A stretch of 64,000 bases of DNA from a virus. Below the pieces are notes generated by a model. That model searched no databases, was not told the DNA's origin, and saw only the letters and a list, made by a program, of their open reading frames with translations. The translations under genes and the position numbers were made by a program. The stretch covers positions 1 to 64,000 of the IMG/VR virus record IMGVR_UViG_3300025096_003363, one strand, 5' to 3'. Positions 33,231 to 41,361 of the stretch are shown here, piece after piece. How positions within the stretch are numbered: position 1 is the first letter of the stretch; every line of letters begins with the position of its first letter.

Positions 33231-33962
33231 ATGAGTGTTAAATCTGCGCGGCTGCGTCGGGTAAGCTCTTCTGATACTGAGCTTACAGAATCCCTTGAAC
33301 ATAATTGGTTGTTTAATTTTAAAATTAAGAGGCCTTTTTACTTTAACCCCAAACATCGCGAGTTCTATAACTGTGTTAAGAACCCTAAAACAAAAATGGG
33401 GTTTGTTGATGGGCCTGCAGGTAGTATGAAGACATATATTGCTGTATACGCCGGTTTAGAATTAATAAGAGAGGAGAAGTTCCAGCGACTGGTTTACATT
33501 AGATCTGTTACAGAATCCGCAGAGAGAAGCTTAGGGTCACTTCCGGGTGAAATTGATGATAAGTTTTCACCGTATTCAATTCCTCTTGAAGAAAAGATAA
33601 CTGAAATTGCTGATCGTGGTACATATGGTATGCTTAAGCAAAAGGGTGTTGTTGAGGCTATACCTGTTAACTTTGTTAGAGGTTTAACGTTTAACAAAGC
33701 TTTAGTTATTGTTGATGAAGCACAAAATTTATCTCGTAAAGAACTAACAACAATCCTAACTAGATTTGGAAGAGATACAAAATATATTGTAATTGGTGAC
33801 TGTAATCAAGCTGATGTAAATAAATCTGGGTATAAAGAAATATTTAACATGTTTAATAATAAACAATGTACGGATAATGATATATATTCCTTTAAGTTCG
33901 GGATCTCAGAAATAGCTAGAAGTAAGATACTTCGTTTTATTTGCTCTGTATTAGGAACTTAA
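33231..33962 (+). CDS. phoH: PhoH-family ATPase
   Basis: 243 residues. NPKHREFYNCVKNPKTKMGF precedes the P-loop VDGPAGSMKTYIAVYAGLEL, in which the usual Gly before Lys is Met; ALVIVDEAQNLSRKEL is Walker B and YIVIGDCNQADVN sensor I. PhoH genes are a marker of marine phages; the protein is an ATPase of the RNA-helicase-like PhoH family with unclear role in infection. The stop overlaps the queD stop by 4 nt. It has a late box in front and is divergent from queE. Confidence 0.92.
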   Translation: MSVKSARLRRVSSSDTELTESLEHNWLFNFKIKRPFYFNPKHREFYNCVKNPKTKMGFVDGPAGSMKTYIAVYAGLELIREEKFQRLVYIRSVTESAERSLGSLPGEIDDKFSPYSIPLEEKITEIADRGTYGMLKQKGVVEAIPVNFVRGLTFNKALVIVDEAQNLSRKELTTILTRFGRDTKYIVIGDCNQADVNKSGYKEIFNMFNNKQCTDNDIYSFKFGISEIARSKILRFICSVLGT

Positions 33963-34663
33963 TTACCCCAAGAAGTACCTTTAAAGGGATCACTAAAATT
34001 AGTGTCTCGATCTACATCACCACCTACACGAGCTGCTTTTGGATTTTCATTGGATGAATCATCCTTTGGCTGTATAGTAGTTGTTACCGGTCCTTCCTGA
34101 TCCACATCTGCAGAAGATTCCCTTTGTTGTTGCCAATCTTTCCAAGTTTTTTCGAATTCTTCATGTGTGACATATAGTTTACCACCTTCCTCATCAACAT
34201 ATGTTGTATTCTCAGTTAAGGGCTTTGTATAACTTGCCCAATTATCCCCATGCTCTGTTACAGTAACGTTTACAACAAAACATCTCCCTTCAGTAACTTC
34301 ATCAATCCACGTATCTGCAGTTTTAAAGACCCATTCTGCAAATCTTTCAACACCTACGCCACCATCCATAATTCTAAGTTGAATTATATTCTTTTCATGA
34401 AGTGTTTTAAAAGTATCTAATTCCGGATCATCACCTGCAACTACAGTAGTATGATCAAATTGATCTCGTAAAGCTTGTTTAAGATCATCTAACCCTCCAA
34501 AGTCAACACACCAGTTTTTATCATCTAATGATTTACAGCCAAAGGTAAATTTAGCTTTAAGTTGATATCCATGCAAATATTTACAGTGGCTATGTGATGC
34601 TCTCCATTGACGAAATGCTGCAGAGCCTAATTCAATTAGTTTTGACGATGTATAAACGCTCAT
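33959..34663 (-). CDS. queD: 6-carboxy-tetrahydropterin synthase (QueD)
   Basis: 234 residues, with a T-fold domain to about 155 and a disordered tail of about 70. FRQWRASHSHCKYLHGYQL contains the catalytic Cys27 and zinc-ligand region; the canonical HGH is HGY here (H31, Y33), so one zinc His appears replaced, perhaps by H24 or H26. DFGGLDDLKQALRDQFDHTTVV and VNVTVTEHGDNWASY (catalytic Glu/His area) complete the family. Makes 6-carboxytetrahydropterin from dihydroneopterin triphosphate. The promoter has a perfect TTGACA and TATAAT. Confidence 0.9.
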   Translation of the reverse strand: MSVYTSSKLIELGSAAFRQWRASHSHCKYLHGYQLKAKFTFGCKSLDDKNWCVDFGGLDDLKQALRDQFDHTTVVAGDDPELDTFKTLHEKNIIQLRIMDGGVGVERFAEWVFKTADTWIDEVTEGRCFVVNVTVTEHGDNWASYTKPLTENTTYVDEEGGKLYVTHEEFEKTWKDWQQQRESSADVDQEGPVTTTIQPKDDSSNENPKAARVGGDVDRDTNFSDPFKGTSWGN

Positions 34664-34669
34664 ATTAAT

Positions 34670-34697
34670 ATTATATTATATACTGGAACGATGTCAA
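34670..34697 (-). promoter_or_regulatory. Early promoter, perfect TTGACA-N16-TATAAT
   Basis: -35 TTGACA at 34692-34697, spacer 16 nt, -10 TATAAT at 34670-34675, then 6 nt to the queD ATG at 34663. Best sigma70-consensus promoter in the window. Confidence 0.88.
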
Positions 34698-34750
34698 CTA
34701 TATAGGGAAGAACTTTAAAGAGTCTCCCTCGTCCAGTCTCGGTTAATTAA

Positions 34751-35956
34751 TTAACTGGAAAGCAGAGTCAACTGTCTTAGCAGATCTTTTTGATTAGTTC
34801 CTTCTTTAATGACCCCTTGCTTAATTAATCCCGCTTTAAGCTTATCAATTTCATCATCTTGTAACTTAACACTTTCATCTCTACCGGTAATCTTTACAAT
34901 TGTTTCTGTATTAATCTTTAGCGCAGGTGCTAATGTAGCCGCGGTAATAGGTGAATTTTTGTCTTTAAAAGTTTTTATAGTCACATCAAACGGAGACAGT
35001 TTAGGTTTACTTTCTTTCTTAGGTTGCTTTGCACCTCTTATAATAGCCGTTGGATCTCCCTCCCGGTATATATCACCAAGCTTTAAGCCATCTTTTGTTC
35101 GAAATATTTCTGCTACAAACATTCCCTCGTCGTAGTCTGATGGTGTATCTTCTTTCTTTTCTTTTGTTTCTGTAAACTCTATCTCATACCCCGGTTGAGC
35201 TTCTTGTAAAGTCTTTAACAACTCTATAATAACCTCATCATCTAAACTTTCTAAAAATTTTACTCGACCCATTTTCATGTAGTCAGAAAATTCCTCTTGC
35301 TCTTCATCAGGTAAATCAACAACCCCGAGTTCAGGCTTTCCTTTATATGTAAACTCCGGAATATTTGGACGCGCCTCTGTTATATACTTGAGAAAACCTT
35401 TCATGTTTTTACTGATATACTCAGTTACGTCCCTTGCGGAATCCTCCTTAACACCAGACTTAACTAAAGAACCAATGATTTGTTTCTTCACCGACCCCTT
35501 CTTACTAACAGGGTTATATTTTCCCTCTTTACTTCTAGACCCGGGACCATGCCCCATCGCCGCTCGAGCTTCCTTTATAGTACCGGCGTCAGCACCTTCA
35601 TATTCTCTTGTACCTTTATCATATAAGACACCCTGAAACGGAATTAGGGTTACAGTTTTTGGGCCGACAATTCTACCGAGGTAACCCTTTTTACCACTAG
35701 CTTGCTGCTTTGTAATACCCTTCTTATTAATTTTAACTATTTCTATGCTCGGGTCATTAGCTAGTTCCTTTTTAAGAACCGCGATCGGTTGTTCACCCTT
35801 ATAAGATTTCGTCATTCCCTTTACAAGCTTACCGGTATCAAGATTTATACCCTGTTGAGCGGCTTGCTTTACACCCGCTGCCGCGGCTTTCGCTATTCCA
35901 CGTATCTTATCTGAAAATCCCTCTTCAAGCAGCTCCTTTTGTGACAGTTTTGCCAT
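34751..35956 (-). CDS. Late hypothetical protein with LLEEGF N-terminus
   Basis: 401 residues from the ATG at 35956; a TTG two codons earlier is discounted. Lysine-rich, no membrane helix. The N-terminus MAKLSQKELLEEGFSDKIRG ends in LLEE/G, a [LI]xE prohead protease type site, then GIAKAAAAGVKQAAQQG. The centre (PKTVTLIPFQGVLYDKGT and PGSRSKEGKYNPVSKKGS) is basic. A CTAAATA box lies 6 nt before ATG. I do not recognise a domain; the processed N-terminus plus late promoter suggests a capsid-internal or virion protein. Confidence 0.65.
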   Translation of the reverse strand: MAKLSQKELLEEGFSDKIRGIAKAAAAGVKQAAQQGINLDTGKLVKGMTKSYKGEQPIAVLKKELANDPSIEIVKINKKGITKQQASGKKGYLGRIVGPKTVTLIPFQGVLYDKGTREYEGADAGTIKEARAAMGHGPGSRSKEGKYNPVSKKGSVKKQIIGSLVKSGVKEDSARDVTEYISKNMKGFLKYITEARPNIPEFTYKGKPELGVVDLPDEEQEEFSDYMKMGRVKFLESLDDEVIIELLKTLQEAQPGYEIEFTETKEKKEDTPSDYDEGMFVAEIFRTKDGLKLGDIYREGDPTAIIRGAKQPKKESKPKLSPFDVTIKTFKDKNSPITAATLAPALKINTETIVKITGRDESVKLQDDEIDKLKAGLIKQGVIKEGTNQKDLLRQLTLLSS

Positions 35957-35962
35957 ATACAA

Positions 35963-35969
35963 TATTTAG
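35963..35969 (-). promoter_or_regulatory. Late promoter box CTAAATA
   Basis: CTAAATA, then 6 nt, then the ATG at 35956. Its upstream edge is 2 nt from the -35 box of the divergent folE promoter. Confidence 0.65.
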
Positions 35970-35971
35970 TC

Positions 35972-35998
35972 TTGAAAACAAAAATTAATATATATAAT
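35972..35998 (+). promoter_or_regulatory. Early-type promoter TTGAAA-N15-TATAAT
   Basis: -35 TTGAAA at 35972-35977, spacer 15 nt, -10 TATAAT at 35993-35998, then 7 nt to the folE ATG at 36006. Confidence 0.75.
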
Positions 35999-36005
35999 AT
36001 AAGAT

Positions 36006-36662
36006 ATGGATCGAACTAAAGTTACTAAATTACCGACGGCTAATGGTAATATGCCTCTAACAGGTGTAGAAAAGGAAGAAATTATTGAAGATGCAGCAAA
36101 GGCTTATGAGAAGTACCTAGATGCGCTTAGAATTGACTGGCGAAACGATCCTAATAGCGATAATACACCTAAAAGAGTAGCAAAAGCTTTTGTAACTGAC
36201 TTAGCTGCTGGTTGTTATAACGAACTTCCAAATGTTACAGCATTTCCATCAGATGGATACGATGGAATGGTGTTTCAAGGTGGTATTCCTGTTAAGTCAT
36301 TTTGTTCACACCACCATTTACCGTTTTCAGGTAGAGCTCATGTAGCTTATATACCGTCTCCGAGCGGAAAGGTCATTGGATTGAGTAAATTAAACAGAAT
36401 TGTTGAGCATTATGCAAGAAGACCGCAGATTCAAGAAGGTTTAACCATGCAGATTCATAAAGCTATTGATGAAATTTGTGAAGGTAATAAAGGAGTTGCT
36501 GTTATGATTTCTGCTACTCATACATGTGCTTGTCTAAGGGGAATTAAGCACGATGGGTGTGAAATGAAGACTAGTCGACTTAGTAGTGACTTTTTAGATG
36601 ATATTGCTACTAGAAATGAGTTTTATCAGTTTGTGTCTGACTGGAGAGGTCAATGTATCTAA
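36006..36662 (+). CDS. folE: GTP cyclohydrolase I (FolE)
   Basis: 218 residues, full length. [20 protein letters not shown] carries the zinc Cys and His residues, [20 protein letters not shown] is the conserved catalytic block, and [21 protein letters not shown] has the second zinc Cys. Makes 7,8-dihydroneopterin triphosphate from GTP, which QueD then uses; this is the entry to preQ0. Early promoter. The stop overlaps the retropepsin-like gene stop by 4 nt. Confidence 0.95.
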   Translation: MDRTKVTKLPTANGNMPLTGVEKEEIIEDAAKAYEKYLDALRIDWRNDPNSDNTPKRVAKAFVTDLAAGCYNELPNVTAFPSDGYDGMVFQGGIPVKSFCSHHHLPFSGRAHVAYIPSPSGKVIGLSKLNRIVEHYARRPQIQEGLTMQIHKAIDEICEGNKGVAVMISATHTCACLRGIKHDGCEMKTSRLSSDFLDDIATRNEFYQFVSDWRGQCI

Positions 36663-37099
36663 TAAGATGCCTCTATTTCTTCATCAGCGATGTTTTCTTG
36701 ACTAACATCAATAAGAGCACCTAGCTCTTTTTCAATAAAATCCTTACTTACTAAGATTTTAAATAGGTTTGTAGATCTATCGCCTACTGAAAAGGGTATA
36801 TCTTTAAATTCCTTGTTGCCGATTTTAAGATCGAAGTTAACTACAGGTCTTTCTTCAGTATTACCAGCACCGACATTAATAACAATAGTATCTACCTTAT
36901 CCTTTATAAGATGTTTGTTGTTAACTGTCTTAAAAAGCACTTTATTACCCTGCACTTGTATATCTTCCCCATGAATAACGTTAAATGCACCGTTACCAGA
37001 GTCGAGTTTTGATGGAATTTTACCAATACCATCTACATCAAAGAACTCGATGAGTCCTAAGACTTGTTTTTCTAAAAAGAACCGGTTAAAATTTTTCAT
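36659..37099 (-). CDS. Retropepsin-like / RimB-type protease domain protein
   Basis: 146 residues. After an [11 protein letters not shown] peptide comes [26 protein letters not shown], the pattern of ATP-dependent zinc protease/retropepsin-like (DUF785) proteins, where a DTG-type loop is DSG here. [25 protein letters not shown] strands follow. T4-like marine phages carry similar proteins of unknown role; a peptidase active in the capsid is possible. The N-terminus resembles T4 capsid-targeting sequences. Late box 9 nt before ATG. Confidence 0.55.
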   Translation of the reverse strand: MKNFNRFFLEKQVLGLIEFFDVDGIGKIPSKLDSGNGAFNVIHGEDIQVQGNKVLFKTVNNKHLIKDKVDTIVINVGAGNTEERPVVNFDLKIGNKEFKDIPFSVGDRSTNLFKILVSKDFIEKELGALIDVSQENIADEEIEASY

Positions 37100-37108
37100 A
37101 GCAACTGC

Positions 37109-37115
37109 TATTTAT
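37109..37115 (-). promoter_or_regulatory. Late promoter box ATAAATA
   Basis: ATAAATA, then 9 nt, then the ATG at 37099. Confidence 0.6.
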
Positions 37116-37123
37116 GATTATGG

Positions 37124-37471
37124 TCAAGTGTTTTCAATATCCTCGTACCCTACATTAAATTGATCCACTACTTCAACTTCATCAACTACCTCTTCACCTA
37201 TATCTACCGCTACAGAGATAGTAGCACCAGCAGCTGTAGCTAATTCAGCTATAGCACCAATTGCCTGAGCGGCTATAACCGCTATATCTGGTGTCACGTT
37301 ACCACACTCTTCCGATTCAACCTCAGGGACCGGCATTTCATCACCCGTAATAAGAGGTCCCACGGCTCCAATAGAAGCAGTTTGTGCACCATGACCTAGA
37401 CCTATACTCTCCTGTACCTTATGGTAGGCGTGTTCTAGAAGTTGTTTCTCTTTACGCTTCTCATCTCTCAT
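37124..37471 (-). CDS. Small acidic late protein with hydrophobic segment
   Basis: 115 residues. A charged N-terminal helix (MRDEKRKEKQLLEHAYHKVQ) is followed by a long small-residue hydrophobic stretch (VIAAQAIGAIAELATAAGAT, about 67-86) that could cross or insert in a membrane, then an acidic tail. No family recognised. The late box is 5 nt before ATG. It may be a virion-internal protein; a membrane-active segment in a capsid-carried protein would suit DNA delivery, but this is speculation. Confidence 0.6.
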   Translation of the reverse strand: MRDEKRKEKQLLEHAYHKVQESIGLGHGAQTASIGAVGPLITGDEMPVPEVESEECGNVTPDIAVIAAQAIGAIAELATAAGATISVAVDIGEEVVDEVEVVDQFNVGYEDIENT

Positions 37472-37476
37472 ACTAT

Positions 37477-37483
37477 TATTTAT
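37477..37483 (-). promoter_or_regulatory. Late promoter box ATAAATA
   Basis: ATAAATA, then ATAGT (5 nt), then the ATG at 37471. It lies at the 3' end of the adenylyltransferase-like gene. Confidence 0.7.
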
Positions 37484-38019
37484 GCTAGTATGGCCTTTAT
37501 TTGATCTCTATCCTCAATGGATATTTCCTCGGGTACAAAATAATCTAACGCTTCGTCAATATCTTGCTGTATTATTTGTCTTGTCTCACTACCAGATATA
37601 CCTTCCTCCTGCATTGGTATCTTTACCACATTCACATAAGGGTACTTTTCAACATTATCCTGAAAATACTTGTATCGTTTAACATCCGCATCCTTTTCAC
37701 CCGCACCAACTAACAATGTTTTATCTAAATTTGCATCAGCGAAGTCGTAAACAGCCTTTACAGGGTTAGGTACATACACAACCTCTACATTCTTATCAAA
37801 ATATCTTGAGTATATCTTCCATATTTGTTCAGACTGCTCAGGTGTAATACCTTCACGCTCCTTACCACCAATAAATACGACACCTCTATCAGCATCATCA
37901 AGCAAATACCTTAAAGCATTAAAGTGACCCTTTGTAGGCGGTTTAAATCCACCGGGAAGCAGAGCGATTCGCTCAACTCTTGTCTCCATATCTTCAAAAT
38001 ATTCTATAAATGTCCTCAT
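37480..38019 (-). CDS. NMN adenylyltransferase-like nucleotidyltransferase
   Basis: 179 residues. An MRTFIEYFEDM N-terminal peptide precedes IALLPGGFKPPTKGHFNALR, in which TKGH is the (T/H)xGH nucleotide-binding motif; EEGISGSETRQIIQQD is the C-terminal ISSTxxR-like motif. These define the NMNAT/cytidylyltransferase fold. The substrate may be NMN (making NAD) or another mononucleotide or phospho-alcohol. ATG overlap with the next gene upstream (38016) couples it to the KxDG protein. The N-terminal peptide is like T4 capsid-targeting sequences. Confidence 0.75.
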   Translation of the reverse strand: MRTFIEYFEDMETRVERIALLPGGFKPPTKGHFNALRYLLDDADRGVVFIGGKEREGITPEQSEQIWKIYSRYFDKNVEVVYVPNPVKAVYDFADANLDKTLLVGAGEKDADVKRYKYFQDNVEKYPYVNVVKIPMQEEGISGSETRQIIQQDIDEALDYFVPEEISIEDRDQIKAILA

Positions 38020-39224
38020 GACCCGGGTTTATCTTTTTGAAAGTTAGCTGAACTAAAATCTAATCTGTTAACAAGCTTAACAGCATTACCATCTCTATCA
38101 ACCGCTACATATCCCTCTGGAGAAGTAACTCTCAACTTACCTTCACCCTCGTCGATAAAGTGTTTAGTGTTATAAACAGCATTATTGTACTTGTTAATAA
38201 AGATTTGCTTAGCCTGTGATAATAAACTACTAACCTTAAACAGATTAACTATGTCATCCTTTTGAGCTTGGAACTGAGCTGTTTTTTGCTTAAGAGTTTC
38301 TTCTAATCTTTGCTTTCCACGCTTAGATTTTCTCTTATCAACCTCTTTATTAATTCTAGTAGTATACCATTCAATAAAGTTTCTATAAGACTCTTCTGGA
38401 TCATTTAAGAACTTACCTTCTCGAATCTCCGTATTAATATAAGGGTTGAGAAGATCAGAAGGTAAGTCCTTGTAATCTATTTTGATTGAATCAGCGGTTT
38501 TTATTAAGTCTCTAACCTGCTTTACTTCATCTTTTGTTAAATTTACAACGCCTGTATCGTCTTTAAAGTAGGCATCATCAAACCAAACACCTGGAACCTG
38601 CTTCAACCGGTTAACTTTAGCACCAAACGCCGCCGGGCTGTCTAAATCGTTATATTCTGTATGGAATATGATACCAAACACGGAGTTAGCTATCTTTTTA
38701 CCTAGATCTGAATTAGCCTCTACTGCATATTTGATCGTATTAGGTTGAAATGTGTAATGAACTACACCATCTATGTTCTCTTTCTTAACCGATGAAGAAT
38801 CAAACATAAAATCACCCTGCATTATGTTCTTAATACCTAACTTAGGTAGATATTTTAAAGCCTTCTTAAGTTTATCCGCTAAACCAGGGGCATGCCCGTG
38901 ATTAACTTCAACATCTTGGTCATTATAGTTAATTTTAGGCTCTTTATTAAAGACAGCCTTAGTACCAACAAAGAATTTACCGGTATCAGGGTGCTTTCCA
39001 GCAAAGATAGCAGGGGCTCCATCCCATTTTACCGTAGTACCGATCTTTCTTTTACTCTTTCCTTGTAAATGGCCGAGTAAATTAGTTAAAAAGCCCCTAG
39101 CCTGGTCATAACCACCCTTACCTCTTGTAAGGATCAGTTCTTCTAAGTGTGTAAGGTGTGTATTAGCCTTAGCTTCCTCGATTAACTCTAAGTAATGTTC
39201 GAAATATAGTTTAAAGTTTTTCAT
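38016..39224 (-). CDS. Putative KxDG covalent nucleotidyltransferase (ligase-like)
   Basis: 402 residues. Usually annotated only as hypothetical in such phages. K66-W-D-G (TVKWDGAPAIFAG) is a perfect motif I of ATP ligases and capping enzymes; QGDF (136-139) could be motif III, FGIIFHTEY (183-191) motif IIIa, EGYVAVD (370-376) motif IV and VKLVNR (382-387) motif V, with a 180-residue helical insertion between. The N-terminus MKNFKLYFEHYLELIEEAK contains an IEE/A prohead-protease-type site and resembles capsid-targeting peptides. If active it would join or adenylate RNA or DNA ends. The assignment is mine from motif order. Confidence 0.5.
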   Translation of the reverse strand: MKNFKLYFEHYLELIEEAKANTHLTHLEELILTRGKGGYDQARGFLTNLLGHLQGKSKRKIGTTVKWDGAPAIFAGKHPDTGKFFVGTKAVFNKEPKINYNDQDVEVNHGHAPGLADKLKKALKYLPKLGIKNIMQGDFMFDSSSVKKENIDGVVHYTFQPNTIKYAVEANSDLGKKIANSVFGIIFHTEYNDLDSPAAFGAKVNRLKQVPGVWFDDAYFKDDTGVVNLTKDEVKQVRDLIKTADSIKIDYKDLPSDLLNPYINTEIREGKFLNDPEESYRNFIEWYTTRINKEVDKRKSKRGKQRLEETLKQKTAQFQAQKDDIVNLFKVSSLLSQAKQIFINKYNNAVYNTKHFIDEGEGKLRVTSPEGYVAVDRDGNAVKLVNRLDFSSANFQKDKPGS

Positions 39225-40592
39225 TTATTTTATTGTTAAGTTATAACCTCCGCGTCCCCCACCTGTATTAGGTGAAATAGTAATACTGTCACCTAATTCG
39301 AATAATTTCTGTATAGAGCTGGTTGCATATTCCCTGTAACCCTTTCCCTTAAAGGGGCCTATTGTTACCATGTTAAAGTTATCCTTATTAAAGAATAAAA
39401 AGTAATTAAAGCCTTGACCCTTTTCTTCTTCTTCTTTAAAATATTCTGCTATTTGAAACCCAGCAGCTATTTTACGGCCCTTTAACTCCGGATCACCAGC
39501 CGCATCTAAAAAGGAATCAATAATACTAACTGCACTATCTGGTTCAGATGAAAATTCCGACAAACCAGCTACTAATTTTTCACGTGGTGCTTTAGCAAAA
39601 AAACTATTTGTAATTATAGCCTCACCAGCATCTCTCATTTTAAGTTCTTCTCTTTGATCAGCTAAATATTTTGTTACATCAATACCTTTACTATCTTTTA
39701 TATTCTCAAAATAATCTCTACGCCGTACATCCTTTTCAACCAACTTTAACTTAGTCTCTAAATCGTAACTACTATTATCAATAACACTAATTACCCGGTC
39801 AACAACGCGTTGTTGTGCTGGAGCTACATTAAATTCGTAATCTTTTATAGCACTAAACACAGTCTGAATTATATTTTCATCTATATTGGCTTCTTTTAAT
39901 TGAAGTTTTGCAAATTTATTAAAGTTACGTATTAAACCTAACGTTTTTCCCTTACCCGGTCTACCTGCACCTGACTTGACCTCAACCAACGATCCATCTG
40001 GTAGTGTTATATCACCCTCTTTTGGATTTTTACCCTCTGAAAACAATGTTAAAACCGCCTCCCCGGGCCCAACTCCAACTGCCCCCTCTTCAAAAGTTAT
40101 CTGTGACATTAATTCGACAGCCTTTCTATTTGTTACATGCTTAAGATCGTATTTAGCTCCTAGTTTTTCAATTACACGTAAAAAATTAGCTGTTCCCTTA
40201 TTTAGCGCTTGTTGTAAATCTGATAATCTGTTTGAATTTTTTAAACGAGTTAATCTTTCTACTTCATCATAAAATTCTTCCCTAATACCCACGTTATCTA
40301 ATTGTATAGACTTAGCATATATGTCATTTATTCGAACACTTAAATTATAGATAGCCGAAGGGCTATCCCAACCCCCTGATTCAACCCAGTCGTTAATTAC
40401 ACCAATTGATGTATTCTGTTTACCTAATCTTAATAACTTTCTAGCTTCGTCTTGATCTATTTCAACCTCTTTAATATTACCATCGTCAAACTCTATAGTT
40501 ACTTTTGCTTCATCTAGTACATGAAGATGTTCACGAGGTGGAATATTACCACGTACCCGCTTTTTATAAACGTCTTCTAATGACCATTGCAT
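39225..40592 (-). CDS. PD-(D/E)XK-like nuclease-fold protein
   Basis: 455 residues. The core GPGEAVLTLFSEGKNPKEGD followed by ITLPDGSLVEVKSGAGR gives E178, D194 and E204-x-K206, spaced as in PD-(D/E)XK nucleases. The rest is helical; the C-terminus has FNYFLFFNKDNFNMVTIGPF and a Gly-rich end (NTGGGRGGYNLTIK). No CTS-like start (MQWSLEDVYKKRVRG). It lies between two CTS-type genes with 2-nt and 0-nt gaps, and may be a capsid-borne or packaging-associated nuclease. Confidence 0.6.
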   Translation of the reverse strand: MQWSLEDVYKKRVRGNIPPREHLHVLDEAKVTIEFDDGNIKEVEIDQDEARKLLRLGKQNTSIGVINDWVESGGWDSPSAIYNLSVRINDIYAKSIQLDNVGIREEFYDEVERLTRLKNSNRLSDLQQALNKGTANFLRVIEKLGAKYDLKHVTNRKAVELMSQITFEEGAVGVGPGEAVLTLFSEGKNPKEGDITLPDGSLVEVKSGAGRPGKGKTLGLIRNFNKFAKLQLKEANIDENIIQTVFSAIKDYEFNVAPAQQRVVDRVISVIDNSSYDLETKLKLVEKDVRRRDYFENIKDSKGIDVTKYLADQREELKMRDAGEAIITNSFFAKAPREKLVAGLSEFSSEPDSAVSIIDSFLDAAGDPELKGRKIAAGFQIAEYFKEEEEKGQGFNYFLFFNKDNFNMVTIGPFKGKGYREYATSSIQKLFELGDSITISPNTGGGRGGYNLTIK

Positions 40593-40594
40593 GA

Positions 40595-40939
40595 TTAGTG
40601 TGCGTCTACAGTTTCAAGCTCTTGTTCAACGGTCTCGTCAGAAAATTCAACTAACCTTTCTATTGTTTCAATAACCTTTCTAGGCTGTGTCCTCCCAAAC
40701 TCTTTGTTGACCTGTGCAGCAATGTTTATATCTTGCATATTAGGTGCATATATAAAGGCATTAGTCAACAGCTCAGCAACATATATTTCACCTTCTGGAG
40801 AAATGCCTGTTGGCGCTGGGGGAATATCTGCAACATCAGTAGCATCCGCTTCGACATCGACGTTAACGTCAACCTCCTCTACTTCATCCTGCTCAGAATA
40901 AAGCTCTTTATATTGTTCAAATAGTTTTAATGTTTTCAT
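40595..40939 (-). CDS. Small acidic late-cluster protein
   Basis: 114 residues, very acidic centre (VEEVDVNVDVEAD). N-terminus MKTLKLFEQYKELYSEQDE is amphipathic and close to the T4 capsid-targeting type (MKTYQEFIAE). The second half is helical (LLTNAFIYAPNMQDINIAAQ). No family recognised. It is in one operon with its neighbours (stop 2 nt before the next ATG). A capsid-internal protein is suggested by start peptide and acidity. Confidence 0.6.
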   Translation of the reverse strand: MKTLKLFEQYKELYSEQDEVEEVDVNVDVEADATDVADIPPAPTGISPEGEIYVAELLTNAFIYAPNMQDINIAAQVNKEFGRTQPRKVIETIERLVEFSDETVEQELETVDAH

Positions 40940-40941
40940 AA

Positions 40942-41349
40942 TTATTGTTCTGTGGGTTCTGTGGCTTTATCTCTTATTGCTTGTTTTAACTCTTCTGTCT
41001 TCTTTTGAAAAACTGATACAGCGTCTTTTGCTACTCTCTGTCTTTCCTTTACAGCTTTTTTAGCGCCTCTAGCACCGGAAAACATACCACCTTGATTTGC
41101 TAATCTGTTAACCTCTCTATCAACATCATATTTCTCAGGCCCGGTTTGAATTTCTTGATCTTCCACAGGAATAAGCGGAACCTCTATACCACCAACACTA
41201 TCCTCAAAAGCTAAAAAATTCTCAAAAGGCGATCCAACACCAGATATTGCAAAACGTCTCATTACTTTACCATTAACATCCTTCAACTCTACAGTATATT
41301 TGTCCTCACCTGGTCGATTCTCTTCTAACAGTTTAAGAAACTTATTCAT
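40942..41349 (-). CDS. Small late protein with MNKFLKLLEE start
   Basis: 135 residues, charged. The N-terminus MNKFLKLLEENRPGEDKY has LEE/N, a [LI]xE-type cleavage site, following an amphipathic helix. The middle KVMRRFAISGVGSPFENFLAF is beta-like; the C-terminal third is a Lys/Glu-rich coiled coil. No known domain. Its late box lies 5 nt before ATG. Confidence 0.6.
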   Translation of the reverse strand: MNKFLKLLEENRPGEDKYTVELKDVNGKVMRRFAISGVGSPFENFLAFEDSVGGIEVPLIPVEDQEIQTGPEKYDVDREVNRLANQGGMFSGARGAKKAVKERQRVAKDAVSVFQKKTEELKQAIRDKATEPTEQ

Positions 41350-41354
41350 GTATA

Positions 41355-41361
41355 TATTTAT
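41355..41361 (-). promoter_or_regulatory. Late promoter box ATAAATA
   Basis: ATAAATA, then TATAC (5 nt), then the ATG at 41349. It overlaps the end of the upstream gene. Confidence 0.7.
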
